Notes: generated by a model from the letters alone, not told the origin. Positions 1 to 8,902 are shown, numbered from the stretch's first letter. The stretch: 48,204 bases of DNA from IGN2 sp964639955 (GCA_964639955.1 CAZXGJ010000022.1:1-48204); one strand, 5' to 3'. Program-made: numbers and translations.

Positions 1-1202
1 TTCAGCACAATGGCAACGTGATGGTAGTAGGTGATGATGCTCAGTCAATTTATTCATTCCGCGGAGCTAACTTTAAAAATATTATGGAATTCCCGAAGCT
101 CTTTCCGGAAGCTCAGATTATTAAAATTGAAGAAAACTACAGAAGTGTTCAAAGCATATTAGATTTTGCAAATCATATTTACGAAGGTGCAATTGAAAAA
201 TACACTAAAGCACTTTACACAAGAAGACAAGGCGGCGATCTTCCATTTATCGTTGCCGCTGCAAATGAAAATATGCAATCCAAATTCATTGTTCAAAAAA
301 TACTTGAACTGCTCGAAGAAGGTGTAAACCTGAAGGATATTGCTGTGCTTTTTCGTTCTTCGTTTTTTTCATTTGATCTTGAAATTGAACTTGCCAAAGC
401 AGGTATTCCTTTTCAGAAATTCGGTGGAATAAAGTTCATTGAAACAGCACACGTAAAAGATGTACTTGCATTTCTGAGAATTGCTTCCAATCCAAGAGAC
501 ATAGTGAGTTGGTACAGAGTTTTATTACTGCACGAAGGCGTTGGTCCGAAAACTGCACAAAGAATATTAGATGAGCTGGCAACTGCAAGATTAACTATTG
601 AACAGCATCCGGGATCTAAAAAAGAGTTTGCTCATGAAAAACTTAAAGAGCTTTTTGAAACTCTTTACAAACTGCACACGACTCAGGCTCCGCCAACAGA
701 GTTAATCGGAATGGTTTTCGATTACTATCATCCGATATTCAAATTAAAGTACGATGATTTTAACAAACGTAACAAAGACCTTGAAACACTTCAGAATATT
801 TCAGAGAATTATCGATCACTGGATTCTTTTCTTGCTGATATGGCAATTGAGCCAATAATAGATAGTGTAACTGATATTGCTGCTACAGACAAAGAAGATG
901 AATTTCTTACTCTCTCCACAATTCACTCAGCAAAGGGTTTGGAATGGCATTCGGTTTTTGTCATTCACGCCGTTGAAGGTTACTTCCCTTCCGTTAGAGC
1001 CGCTGAAAGTCTTGAATCATTGGAGGAAGAAAGAAGATTGATGTATGTCGCATCAACAAGAGCAAAGCAAAATCTTTTTGTCACTTATCCAATGCATATG
1101 TATAATCGTATTGATGGGATAACATTATCAAAACCATCAAGATTCATTTCTGAAATGTCCACTGATAAAGCGCAAGGTTGGCTGGTCGAAGATGATTTTT
1201 AG
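1..1202 (+). CDS. pcrA: UvrD/PcrA-type superfamily 1A DNA helicase, C-terminal part (5' end outside window)
   Basis: The reading frame is open from base 3, so the gene starts outside the window and the first in-window GTG/ATG (18-23) is not the start. Visible SF1A helicase motifs are GDDAQSIYSFRGA (motif III region) near the left end, the TIHSAKGLEW segment (motif V) and EEERRLMYVASTRAK (motif VI, with the arginine that contacts ATP). Walker A and the DEYQD-type Walker B lie upstream of the window. The family unwinds DNA 3' to 5' in repair and replication, in the cytoplasm. The protein ends in GWLVEDDF; a PcrA-like Tudor tail is not obvious, so UvrD versus PcrA is undecided and the symbol is tentative. 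Downstream genes are on the opposite strand, so the two transcription units converge. Confidence 0.93.
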   Translation, partial: QHNGNVMVVGDDAQSIYSFRGANFKNIMEFPKLFPEAQIIKIEENYRSVQSILDFANHIYEGAIEKYTKALYTRRQGGDLPFIVAAANENMQSKFIVQKILELLEEGVNLKDIAVLFRSSFFSFDLEIELAKAGIPFQKFGGIKFIETAHVKDVLAFLRIASNPRDIVSWYRVLLLHEGVGPKTAQRILDELATARLTIEQHPGSKKEFAHEKLKELFETLYKLHTTQAPPTELIGMVFDYYHPIFKLKYDDFNKRNKDLETLQNISENYRSLDSFLADMAIEPIIDSVTDIAATDKEDEFLTLSTIHSAKGLEWHSVFVIHAVEGYFPSVRAAESLESLEEERRLMYVASTRAKQNLFVTYPMHMYNRIDGITLSKPSRFISEMSTDKAQGWLVEDDF

Positions 1203-1211
1203 AATAAATTT

Positions 1212-1259
1212 AAAAGAAAAACCCTGCTTACCGTTTTCTTTAAAAATTTCAGCAGGGTT
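1212..1259 (-). terminator. Intrinsic terminator for the small membrane peptide gene
   Basis: Arms 1220-1228 (AACCCTGCT) and 1251-1259 (AGCAGGGTT) form a 9-bp stem with a 22-nt loop. On the minus strand the stem is followed by TTTTTCTTTT; on the plus strand there is no U-tract. It therefore serves the minus-strand unit ending at 1295, and may only partly stop the converging helicase transcript. Confidence 0.7.
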
Positions 1260-1294
1260 CCTAAAACAAGTTTTAATATTGCTTTAATAATTAA

Positions 1295-1366
1295 TTACAT
1301 CGCCTTTACTTTAATATATAAAGTAACTGCAAGAGCAATTAATACAACAATGTAAATGATAAGCAT
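1295..1366 (-). CDS. Putative 23-residue single-pass membrane peptide
   Basis: ATG at 1364-1366, TAA at 1295-1297. The product begins MLIIYIVVLIALAVTLY and ends with a short lysine-containing tail (IKVKAM), so it is one hydrophobic helix with a positive C-terminal flank. Three independent signs argue against chance: a purine-rich ribosome site (GAGGGG) 4-5 bases before the ATG, the hydrophobic composition, and an intrinsic terminator about 35 bases after the stop on the same strand. I do not recognise the family. In size it resembles KdpF-like or other small membrane subunits, but there is no potassium ATPase nearby. The gene upstream on the same strand (1597-1920) ends 230 bases away. Confidence 0.55.
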   Translation of the reverse strand: MLIIYIVVLIALAVTLYIKVKAM

Positions 1367-1596
1367 AACACCCCTCAACAGTATACAGTTGTATTTACGG
1401 CTCAATTTTTATTCCGAAATAAAAAACGCTTTCAGCCTGTTTTTAAGATAGATGCAGATCAGATTGTCTCAGGTTGAAAAGATAATCGGATATGATGTGT
1501 TTTATATTAATCCCGCTGCAACCGGTTTTGATATGACATAAAATTTTCTGAAAGGTGTAAAATCGCCGGAAGGAGACAGCACAATCTTACTAATCA

Positions 1597-1920
1597 TTAA
1601 AAGTTACTAACAAACTGCAGTTTGCTGCTTTCAGACTTCATCACATTTATATTGCAATGTAAATCCTTCAAAGTTGTCATTCCTTTGAGAAGGTTTATTG
1701 CTTCTGAAAATGCCTGCTCTTTAGTTGAAGTTCTGACAATAAAGGGTCTTTCCTGCGAAGGTTTTGGAGAATTAACAGTTAAGGGAATAATCTTTACTAT
1801 TTTATCCCGATTACCGAATATTTCATTAGTAAAAACTGAAACCAGATAACTGTGTAATGTATCCGGTATACCGTATGAATTTGCAAGATCACCCCAGAAA
1901 GTTACAGTTGCTAATGACAT
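1597..1920 (-). CDS. Hypothetical protein, 107 aa
   Basis: I do not recognise this family. The best start is the ATG at 1918-1920 (MSLATVTFWG), preceded by AGGTGG at 6-base spacing; an upstream in-frame GTG (1926) lacks such a site. There is no signal peptide or membrane segment. The sequence is mixed alpha/beta with a middle segment (VNSPKPSQERPFIVRTSTKEQAF) that looks like a strand-turn-helix and a lysine/serine-rich end. The gene stands alone on the minus strand, with about 250 bases of upstream DNA that includes a large inverted repeat at 2055-2084. Confidence 0.6.
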   Translation of the reverse strand: MSLATVTFWGDLANSYGIPDTLHSYLVSVFTNEIFGNRDKIVKIIPLTVNSPKPSQERPFIVRTSTKEQAFSEAINLLKGMTTLKDLHCNINVMKSESSKLQFVSNF

Positions 1921-2054
1921 ACACAACCACCTGCTGCTTAATTAAAATTTTTTATAAAATACCCGACTCAGCCAAGATTAGATAATTACAAAAGCAATTT
2001 TCGTTCCCTGTATTATTTTCAAAAAATGAAAAAATGTGAATACCATCAACCGGA

Positions 2055-2084
2055 TGACAGACAAATACGGCGCAATGTCTGTCA
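2055..2084. promoter_or_regulatory. Perfect 9-bp inverted repeat, possible operator
   Basis: TGACAGACA (2055-2063) and TGTCTGTCA (2076-2084) are perfect inverted copies around a 12-base spacer. The repeat lies about 135 bases upstream of the 107-aa gene and just past the terminator of the next unit, so it is in promoter territory rather than at a transcript end. No U-tract follows on either strand, which argues against a terminator. A dimeric repressor site is the simplest reading (inference). Confidence 0.35.
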
Positions 2085-2114
2085 CCTTACGTTATTTTGG
2101 GCGCTTTTTATTAA

Positions 2115-2144
2115 TGAAAAAATCCCTGTTGTTACTAACAGGGA
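2115..2144 (-). terminator. Intrinsic terminator of the T9SS gene 2169-3266
   Basis: Stem TCCCTGTT (2123-2130) with AACAGGGA (2137-2144) and a 6-base loop. On the minus strand it is followed by TTTTTTCATTAA. It lies 25 bases after the stop codon. Confidence 0.8.
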
Positions 2145-2168
2145 CTTTATAATGAAAGTCGGAGCGGA

Positions 2169-3266
2169 TTATTTCGCTAATATCATTTTCCTCGTCTGAT
2201 TAAGCATACCAGCCCTTAGCTGATAAAAATAAATTCCGCTTGATAAATTGAAACCCTCTCCGTCTTTTGCAGAAAATTCAGCTTCATATTCACCTGCCGG
2301 AAGTTCCTGATTCACTAAAGTAGAAATTTCTTCCCCGAGTAAATCATACACTTTTAAACTTACAAATCCAAAATCCTGAATCTGAAATTTAATTTTTGTA
2401 CTTGGATTGAATGGATTGGGATAATTTTGATATAGATAAAAAGTTTCCGGGTTGAAAAATTCTTCTTCAAGGTTTGTCACATTTTCAATCTCGGTAAACA
2501 ATCCCGGGATTGAAAACGGATCGACGCCAAAGAAGCTCAGATCGATATGATTTGTCGGTATCAGATCTTTTACAATCCAGTATTCCGGGGCAATCCAAAC
2601 AGTATTTTCAGTTGTTAAAAGTGTTGTGGGAGGAAATGGCGGAGGCAGCAGGAAAATCTTAACTCTCCACTGAAGGAAAAACTTTTTGCAATTAAAATTA
2701 CCAACAGCCGTTTGCAAATTTTCATCCGGCTGCCTTGTACCCGTATATTCAAACCTGAAGGTTTTAGCACCAATAGGTGTATTTATAATAGTATCTTTCT
2801 GAAGAAGTGTGTACTCCGAATTGGTACCGGATGCAAACCTGTAAACTGAATACCAGTTTTCAAGAGACTTAAAGAATCCTAAAAAACTGAAAGTTGTATC
2901 AATCTGCAGCGAATCAAGCTGTGCAAGAATAACTTCAAGCGGACCTAGATCAAAGAAATCGTAGGCAGTTGTTCCATCAAAATGAAAAAACATGGTGTCA
3001 GTATAAGGCTGAAAATTAATTGTCTGAAAAGGACCGCTCTTAGTCGGGACAATGCTTGCAGTTTTTCCCTGGAAGCTGGTAACAACAGCAAAAGAATCTC
3101 GTCTGGCATAAGCAAGTGAGTCAATTTTATTGTTAAGTGAATCGAGCGGAGTAACCCTGTAATCCCAGACAAAGCCGGGGTCATCGGGAAAATAATCGGC
3201 AGCCTGCTGACTGAATGTGGTACCGGTAAAAACTAAAAAGCCAAATATTGTAATAATCTGTTTCAT
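2169..3266 (-). CDS. Secreted protein with T9SS type A sorting domain, 365 aa
   Basis: Starts with a signal peptide (MKQIITIFGFLVFTGTTFSQ) for Sec export. An AAGGAGGT ribosome site lies before the ATG at 3266. Residues about 21-275 are a beta-rich region I do not recognise. The last ~85 residues are a T9SS C-terminal domain: LYQNYPNPFNPSTKIKF, then SLKVYDLLGEEI, then SSGIYFYQL and a final RKMILAK. Such tails direct passage through the type IX system and anchoring on, or release from, the cell surface. The gene follows the TonB-receptor gene on the same strand, 107 bases away, and ends in a strong terminator, so it may be co-transcribed with it or separate. Confidence 0.88.
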   Translation of the reverse strand: MKQIITIFGFLVFTGTTFSQQAADYFPDDPGFVWDYRVTPLDSLNNKIDSLAYARRDSFAVVTSFQGKTASIVPTKSGPFQTINFQPYTDTMFFHFDGTTAYDFFDLGPLEVILAQLDSLQIDTTFSFLGFFKSLENWYSVYRFASGTNSEYTLLQKDTIINTPIGAKTFRFEYTGTRQPDENLQTAVGNFNCKKFFLQWRVKIFLLPPPFPPTTLLTTENTVWIAPEYWIVKDLIPTNHIDLSFFGVDPFSIPGLFTEIENVTNLEEEFFNPETFYLYQNYPNPFNPSTKIKFQIQDFGFVSLKVYDLLGEEISTLVNQELPAGEYEAEFSAKDGEGFNLSSGIYFYQLRAGMLNQTRKMILAK

Positions 3267-3373
3267 ATAAATACCTCCTTGCTTATTTGATCTTTTAACT
3301 CTAAATGATTGTTAATCTGAGAGCAAAATTTAATTTTAATTTGAAAAATGCAAGTGAAATGTTCGGTAATTTT

Positions 3374-5575
3374 TCAAAAAACCAGATTCATACCAAAAGA
3401 ATAACTCCTGATTTGTTTCAGGTTTCCTATAAGTTCTACATAATTATAGTTGAGCAGGTTTTTTACATTTACAAAAACCTTCAGCGGCAGACCAAGTGAA
3501 AAGAAGTTATATCCTGCCCGTAAATCAGTTACGTAAACAGGTACACGCAGATCACCGTCGGCAACAATTCCCAGCTCAACAAGCTCTTCATCAATTTCTT
3601 CCACTTTACTCCAGTATCTGAAATCTGCACCAAGTTCAATATTCCAATTTCTGAAATCGAAGCCGGAATAAATTAGATGCCGGGGACGATATTTGAGCAG
3701 CTTTTGTTCAGTTAAATCCCTTGCCCAGAGATATGTATAATTAAATGTAAAAGAAAGAACATCCGAAAATAATTTCACAATAGTGCCAGCTTCCATACCC
3801 TGAATCCGTGCCCGGGTTATATTATCAAAAACTACCAGTCCGTCAGCAGGGTCAATTCCTGCTTCAATCATATCATAATACTCATTATTAAAAACCGCAA
3901 AGTCAAGATGCAGTACTGCAATTGGTAAATAACTTACACCCAATTCAAGAGTCAGGTTCGATTCGGGCAGGATTCCAGGGTTCGGTTTAACCGTTATTCC
4001 ACTTGCTGAAGTTGATGTGAAAGCTTCGGCAAGAGTGGGCGCCCTGAAGCCGGTTCCAAGTGAAGTACGAAAAATCAGATTGCTGAAAAGCTTGTAATTC
4101 AAACCAAGCTTTGGTGAGATTGCTCCTGCACCATCAAGAGAATCAAGTTTGCTGAAATCGTACCTTATACCCAATGATACAATAAGCGGAAAACTGAAGT
4201 TGATATCCGATGCAGCATACAAACCAAAACTGTATGCATCAGGGTTTCCGAAAAGATTTGATTTTACAAAAGAAGTGCTTGCTTCAATACCGGATGTTAT
4301 TATCATCCAATCCGATAATCCGGAAGTTAATTGAATCTCTCCCCTCCAGAGGTTTGAAGTCGATTCATTAGAAGGAGTTCCGTTATCTTCAAAATTATTG
4401 TAATAATAACTGGTTTTTACATTCAGAAGGAAATTATTATTGAAAACGTTTTTATAAAGAGCACCAATAAAATATCTGTTTGTTTCAACTCTCTGGTTGA
4501 CGTTAATATCCGGAGGTACTAATGCGTTTCTTGAATTTTTCCAGTAGAGAAAATTCCCAGCTCTTTTATTGAATGTATTGGCAAGCAGGGTTACAGATGA
4601 TGTTGGCGAAAAGTTATATGCAGCTTTGAGGAAACCGATATACTTCTTGAAATCATCATCCCTTCTGTAGCTTAGATCTTCGAGTCGGGTGAGTGCAACA
4701 TTAAACCCGAATTTTCCGAAGGAATTGGAGTGCGATAAAGTTAATCCGTTAAATGGTCTGTTTTCTCCCGACCAGTTCCATTCACTGTAGTAAGGTTTAT
4801 CATAAAAACCATAAAAGCCGTTAAGAGTAGTAACAGGGTTACCTGAAATCTCTTTAGTAAGCCCGTTAATTATTCCGCCAATTGCAGATGAACCGTACAG
4901 TGAGCTTGCCGCACCTTTTATAATTTCAACCCTGCTCAATTCAGTAACAGGGATCATTTCCCAGACAGTTTCGCCGGTATCTCCGGTGTAAAAAGTTAAG
5001 CCGTCAATTGCCAGCAGTGAGCGCGAACCTGCACCACGGCTGTAACCACCCGATCCCCTGATGCTTATCTGATCTTCGGTCATATTAACGCCCGGTACAT
5101 AGCGCAATGCATCTTCAAGGTTAGTGAAATTTTTTTTCGTAAAAACCTCGTTTGTAATTATTTCAGAACTTACAGGCAGATCAGATTTTTTCTGCTCATA
5201 TTTTCCTGCGGTGATTATCACTTCGTCTGATTCGATCGGAGCTGCTATCAAAATTACGTCAATTGTAATTGATTCATTATTTATTATTAAAGTATCCAAT
5301 CTCAGTTTCAAGTACCCTATAGAAGAAAATTCGAGTGAATAAATGCCGGGATGCAGATTAGTAATTGCATATCTGCCCACTTCATCGGAAGAAACGCCGA
5401 AATCTGTTCCAACCAGGGAAACATTTACTCCGCCTAAAGGGTTATTTAAACTATCGGCAATTTTTCCGCTGATAGAAAAAGTTTGTGCAGGAGTGTGAAC
5501 ACAGTACACCAAACAGATCATTAATGAACTGACAATTCTTGCATTCAACAGAAAAGTCTTGAAAACAAAATACAT
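3374..5575 (-). CDS. TonB-dependent outer-membrane receptor, 733 aa
   Basis: Signal peptide in the first ~30 residues (…VYCVHTPAQ), then a carboxypeptidase-regulatory-like beta-sandwich (about 32-115, from TFSISGKIADS to SSIGYLKLRL), a plug domain (about 120-245, with SIRGSGGYSRGAGSR and VEIIKGAASSLYGSSAIGG) and a 22-strand-type beta-barrel ending in an aromatic residue (SFGMNLVF). The family imports metal chelates, cobalamin or glycans using TonB energy; the substrate cannot be told from sequence. It starts one base after the stop of the lipoprotein gene, with GGGAGGA inside that gene's end as ribosome site, so the two are translationally coupled. No ExbB/ExbD/TonB genes are in the window. 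Confidence 0.92.
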   Translation of the reverse strand: MYFVFKTFLLNARIVSSLMICLVYCVHTPAQTFSISGKIADSLNNPLGGVNVSLVGTDFGVSSDEVGRYAITNLHPGIYSLEFSSIGYLKLRLDTLIINNESITIDVILIAAPIESDEVIITAGKYEQKKSDLPVSSEIITNEVFTKKNFTNLEDALRYVPGVNMTEDQISIRGSGGYSRGAGSRSLLAIDGLTFYTGDTGETVWEMIPVTELSRVEIIKGAASSLYGSSAIGGIINGLTKEISGNPVTTLNGFYGFYDKPYYSEWNWSGENRPFNGLTLSHSNSFGKFGFNVALTRLEDLSYRRDDDFKKYIGFLKAAYNFSPTSSVTLLANTFNKRAGNFLYWKNSRNALVPPDINVNQRVETNRYFIGALYKNVFNNNFLLNVKTSYYYNNFEDNGTPSNESTSNLWRGEIQLTSGLSDWMIITSGIEASTSFVKSNLFGNPDAYSFGLYAASDINFSFPLIVSLGIRYDFSKLDSLDGAGAISPKLGLNYKLFSNLIFRTSLGTGFRAPTLAEAFTSTSASGITVKPNPGILPESNLTLELGVSYLPIAVLHLDFAVFNNEYYDMIEAGIDPADGLVVFDNITRARIQGMEAGTIVKLFSDVLSFTFNYTYLWARDLTEQKLLKYRPRHLIYSGFDFRNWNIELGADFRYWSKVEEIDEELVELGIVADGDLRVPVYVTDLRAGYNFFSLGLPLKVFVNVKNLLNYNYVELIGNLKQIRSYSFGMNLVF

Positions 5576-5576
5576 A

Positions 5577-6116
5577 CTAACTTCCTCCCGGCGGCTGAGG
5601 AGGCAGGTTATTAAAATCTACAACTATATTAATATTTCTTACAAATGTATCTTCCGGTATTACCATAACTCCCGGTTTTGTGGAATCTCCGGCTGTATAA
5701 TATACACCTGATACTATCCAGTCTTTCCTCGCCAGAGATAATTCATCGGTTGATTGCTGCACAACAGCAACATAGGAGTAACTTCCGGGGGGAAATGGTC
5801 CGGGCGATGGTGGAATATAAGCAGAATCGAGGGAACTGAATGGATGCGATTCAACTCCGAGAGGAATTTCCCTGCTTAAAAATCTTAGATTTAAAATTGT
5901 AAAATCGCTGTCGGCTAATAAAGGATTTTCGAAAACAACTATAAAAGATCTTTTTATGCTGTCGGGCCATTGGCTAATAAAATTTACTTTGCCGCTGAAC
6001 CCGGAAGATTCATATCTTGGTTCAATTCCGTGATTACAGGAATTCAGGATAATTATTGAGATTGTTAAAATCCGGCAGGCTATCCGGAAAAAGAAAAAAA
6101 ATCCTTTTACTCTCAT
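5577..6116 (-). CDS. Putative lipoprotein co-encoded with TonB receptor
   Basis: The ATG at 6116 (MRVKGFFFFF) is preferred over an upstream one at 6134 because AGGTG lies 5 bases before it. The N-terminus is a basic, very hydrophobic stretch ending in IIILNSC, a lipobox with Cys27. The mature part (about 150 aa) is unrecognised. It has beta-strand character, including PGSYSYVAVVQQ and a proline-rich end (LPPQPPGGS). By position it is probably a surface or periplasmic accessory protein of the receptor, similar in arrangement to receptor/lipoprotein pairs in Bacteroidota, but it lacks recognisable SusD features and is much shorter (inference). Confidence 0.75.
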   Translation of the reverse strand: MRVKGFFFFFRIACRILTISIIILNSCNHGIEPRYESSGFSGKVNFISQWPDSIKRSFIVVFENPLLADSDFTILNLRFLSREIPLGVESHPFSSLDSAYIPPSPGPFPPGSYSYVAVVQQSTDELSLARKDWIVSGVYYTAGDSTKPGVMVIPEDTFVRNINIVVDFNNLPPQPPGGS

Positions 6117-6188
6117 TTTTGCACCTGAGAGCAATTTGTTTGAATGGTTTAATCCGTTAAAATATTTTAAAGTGTAATTATTAACGAT

Positions 6189-6356
6189 TCAACTCTTTTT
6201 TGATGTAATTGCTGTAAAGCCGGAAAAAATCCTGCTGACACTCCGGCTTTTGCATTTTGGACACGTGAAGGATTTTTTTTGTAAATAATCTGAAATTGAT
6301 AACTCAAGCGAAAATACTTTTTTACACTTTTTACACTTAAATTCATAATCAGGCAT
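6189..6356 (-). CDS. FmdB-family zinc-ribbon protein, 55 aa
   Basis: Short gene with a strong ribosome site (GGGAGG, 4 bases before the ATG at 6354-6356). The product starts MPDYEFKCKKCKKVFSLEL and carries two CxxC knuckles, Cys8/Cys11 and Cys32/Cys35 (TCPKC), followed by SVSRIFSGF. This is the layout of the FmdB/CxxC-CxxC-SSSS zinc-ribbon family: a leading 'P-x-Y-E-F/Y-x-C' strand, a zinc ribbon, and a tail beginning with residues like RIFS. Family members are small putative regulators of unknown target. It sits 72 bases upstream of the lipoprotein and TonB-receptor genes on the same strand, so it may be the first gene of that operon. Confidence 0.85.
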   Translation of the reverse strand: MPDYEFKCKKCKKVFSLELSISDYLQKKSFTCPKCKSRSVSRIFSGFTAITSKKS

Positions 6357-6520
6357 AATACCTCCCTGATATTTTTAAGATGTTGTAATGAATTTAAATA
6401 ATACAGCTACATCTGCAAATTCCAGATTTTTTTTCCATAATAATTTAAAGATTATTTTATTTTTTATTGAATTTAAGAATTGATTTGAAAAATACAAATC
6501 CCGGGCAATAAACCAGCTGA

Positions 6521-8821
6521 TCAGTAATAGTTTATTTCAATTTTTACGTTTCCATCTCTTCCTTTATCATCCATGCAAGTTATCCTGATATCTTTTTCAT
6601 TTGGATTGAAAAAAATTCTTTCTCCCGGTTTGCACTTTTTGTAAAACTGACCGTTTAAATACCAATAATGAGTTTTAACCCTGCTGTCTGATGCAGCAAG
6701 CAATAAAATTTCCTGCCCTGAATCTTTTTCGAGAAAATACTCATAGTCTTCCGATGGTGAAAGAATTTTTGGTCCGCTTTCGGCAAACTTAGCTGTGCAC
6801 TCCGGATTATGCTGAGGCGGTTTATGATAATCGTACTGATTTTGATAAAGCCAAACAGACAGCTCAGGTTGATAAACTGTGAACACTTCTTTTTTATATC
6901 CTGATGAAGGTAAGCAGCCGGTACAGTATTGAATCGTTTCTTCAAGATTAACATAAACAGGTTTGTGAATATCACAAATCAGATTGTGAGTTTTATCTTT
7001 TATTGCCAAATCAGTAACCACATTCGGACAAAACCGAGTGGGACTTAGCCCGCTTTCGCTGCAAACTCTCCTCGTGGTTAAATTTTCAGGTGTTTCAAAC
7101 CATTTGATTTCAGAATCATAATCTATTGCATTAAAAAGATCGAACAATAAAGGAACTGCAACTTCAGCACCGGATAAATTCGGTGAACCCACACCGTTGA
7201 AGTTTCCCATCCAAACACCAATTGTGTAATTTGGATTAAAACCAATTGCCCAGGCATCTCTTTTACCATACGAAGTACCGGTTTTCCAGGCAAACTTTGG
7301 CAGCTTTGAGTACTGCGAAAGCTCTGCAACATCACTCCGATTAATACCGGAAAGAATATTTGCAATTAAATATGAAGATGCTTCACTGAAAATTTGTTCG
7401 CCTTCATTCTCACGTGAATTATCCGGAAAATGAAGAGGAAACAATTTTCCTTTTCTTGCAAATGCAGTAAAGAGTTTTGTCAGTTCCTGCAGATTTGTTC
7501 CGCATCCGCCGAGAATCATCGACAATCCTAGCTTATTTTTCTGTTTTTGTATCTGATTGAGTCCACATCTTTCTAGAAAATTTGTAAAATCATTTAATCC
7601 AACTTGTTCAAGCAATTTAACTGCGGGAATGTTCAGCGAATTAACAAGAGCAAATTCAGCCGAAATGTTTCCATAAAATTTCAAATCGTAATTTTCCGGT
7701 TGATATCCATGAAAATCAGTGGGTATATCTGCAAATTTCATCTGAGGGGTTAAATTACCTTCATCAAAAGCATAAGCGTATAAAGCAGCTTTTAATATTG
7801 AGCCCGGAGAACGAATAGCAGTAATTCCATTTACCTGTCCGAACGATCCCTCATCATAAAAATCTGCAGAACCGCAATATGCTGCTACAGATGAGTTTCG
7901 ATTGTCAATTACAAGTACAGCACCGTTCGTAATTCCTTTGTAAAAAACTTTTTTAACATTCCTGAGGAGAATATTTTCTGCTGTCTGCTGAATCGATAAA
8001 TCCAGCCTGGTATTTATGATATCACCGCTGAAATTTTCCTTAACATACCGGCAGAAATGCGGTGCAATTACTGGTATCCGGTAACGATTGGATTCAATTG
8101 GTTCGTTCAATGCATCATTTAAATCAGCATCAGAAAAAATTTTCTCTTCTTTAAATTTTTTAATCCAGTAATTTCTTTTCGAAATAATTTCTTCATTACT
8201 TCTATCCAATCGTAATGAATTTGGATCATCCGGAATAACTGCAAGAGTTATTGCCTGAGCAAGACTAAGCTTATTGGGTGGTCTGTCAAAATAAATGTAT
8301 GATGCAGATTTTACGCCTTCAATGTTTCCGCCAAAAGGAATCAAGCTTAAATATATTTCAATTATTTCTTTTTTTGAATACCTGATTTCAAGCTGAAGCG
8401 CACGGAATAATTCAGCAAGTTTGTTAAAATATGTTCTCCTCTTTGGCTCAAGCATTCTTGCAACCTGCATTGTGATTGTAGAAGCGCCTGATTCAACTTC
8501 ACCCGAAATAAAGTTGTTGTAAAGTGCACGGGCAACTGAAACAGGATTAATTCCAAAGTGCCAGTAAAACCAGTTATCTTCTTTTTTTATTATTGCTTCG
8601 ATTAATTCCGGTGAAACTTCATTAAGCTCAGTTCGCAATCTCCATTTGTCATCTTGGGTCAGGTATGCTGTCAGCAGTGTTCCGTCTCTTGCATGTATTT
8701 CTTTCGAGAACTCTTTTCGTTCAGGAAGAGGAAACAGCAAGTCCATAAAAATAAAAATCAGCAGGAATGCTAAAACAATCTTTACTGTCCCGGAATATTT
8801 TTTTATGAGTTCAAAGTGCAT
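6521..8821 (-). CDS. pbpC: Penicillin-binding protein 1C (glycosyltransferase/transpeptidase)
   Basis: Bifunctional peptidoglycan synthase, 766 aa, anchored by one N-terminal membrane helix (about 13-30). Glycosyltransferase 51 motifs: EDNWFYWHFG (catalytic Glu81), GASTITMQVAR (112-122) and ALQLE (Glu145). Transpeptidase motifs: SILK with nucleophile Ser341 and Lys344, SLN (395-397) and KTGTS (513-517). The C-terminal ~90 residues, after CP-type cysteine pairs such as CTGCLP, match the PBP1C-specific beta domain. Length and order are normal for PBP1C. It is followed 81 bases later on the same strand by the alpha-2-macroglobulin gene, the classic partner of pbpC. Confidence 0.95.
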   Translation of the reverse strand: MHFELIKKYSGTVKIVLAFLLIFIFMDLLFPLPERKEFSKEIHARDGTLLTAYLTQDDKWRLRTELNEVSPELIEAIIKKEDNWFYWHFGINPVSVARALYNNFISGEVESGASTITMQVARMLEPKRRTYFNKLAELFRALQLEIRYSKKEIIEIYLSLIPFGGNIEGVKSASYIYFDRPPNKLSLAQAITLAVIPDDPNSLRLDRSNEEIISKRNYWIKKFKEEKIFSDADLNDALNEPIESNRYRIPVIAPHFCRYVKENFSGDIINTRLDLSIQQTAENILLRNVKKVFYKGITNGAVLVIDNRNSSVAAYCGSADFYDEGSFGQVNGITAIRSPGSILKAALYAYAFDEGNLTPQMKFADIPTDFHGYQPENYDLKFYGNISAEFALVNSLNIPAVKLLEQVGLNDFTNFLERCGLNQIQKQKNKLGLSMILGGCGTNLQELTKLFTAFARKGKLFPLHFPDNSRENEGEQIFSEASSYLIANILSGINRSDVAELSQYSKLPKFAWKTGTSYGKRDAWAIGFNPNYTIGVWMGNFNGVGSPNLSGAEVAVPLLFDLFNAIDYDSEIKWFETPENLTTRRVCSESGLSPTRFCPNVVTDLAIKDKTHNLICDIHKPVYVNLEETIQYCTGCLPSSGYKKEVFTVYQPELSVWLYQNQYDYHKPPQHNPECTAKFAESGPKILSPSEDYEYFLEKDSGQEILLLAASDSRVKTHYWYLNGQFYKKCKPGERIFFNPNEKDIRITCMDDKGRDGNVKIEINYY

Positions 8822-8871
8822 TTTTTTACCCTGAATTTATTTCAGAGTTTTCATTCTTAATGATTATAGAG

Positions 8872-8892
8872 ATCCCGAAACAAGTTCGGGAT
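8872..8892. repeat. Palindromic intergenic element between pbpC and the macroglobulin gene
   Basis: ATCCCGAA (8872-8879) and TTCGGGAT (8885-8892) form a perfect 8-bp stem with a 5-base loop. It lies 10 bases downstream of the macroglobulin stop codon. There is no U-tract on either side, so it is a weak terminator at best. It looks like a dispersed palindromic repeat. Confidence 0.5.
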
Positions 8893-8902
8893 GAAACTGA
8901 AA

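Noticed and set aside
1452..1541. Plus-strand 29-codon frame (MQIRLSQVEKIIG…)
   Set aside because: No ribosome site, stop codon directly upstream, and no supporting structure; possibly an old gene remnant but not supportable.
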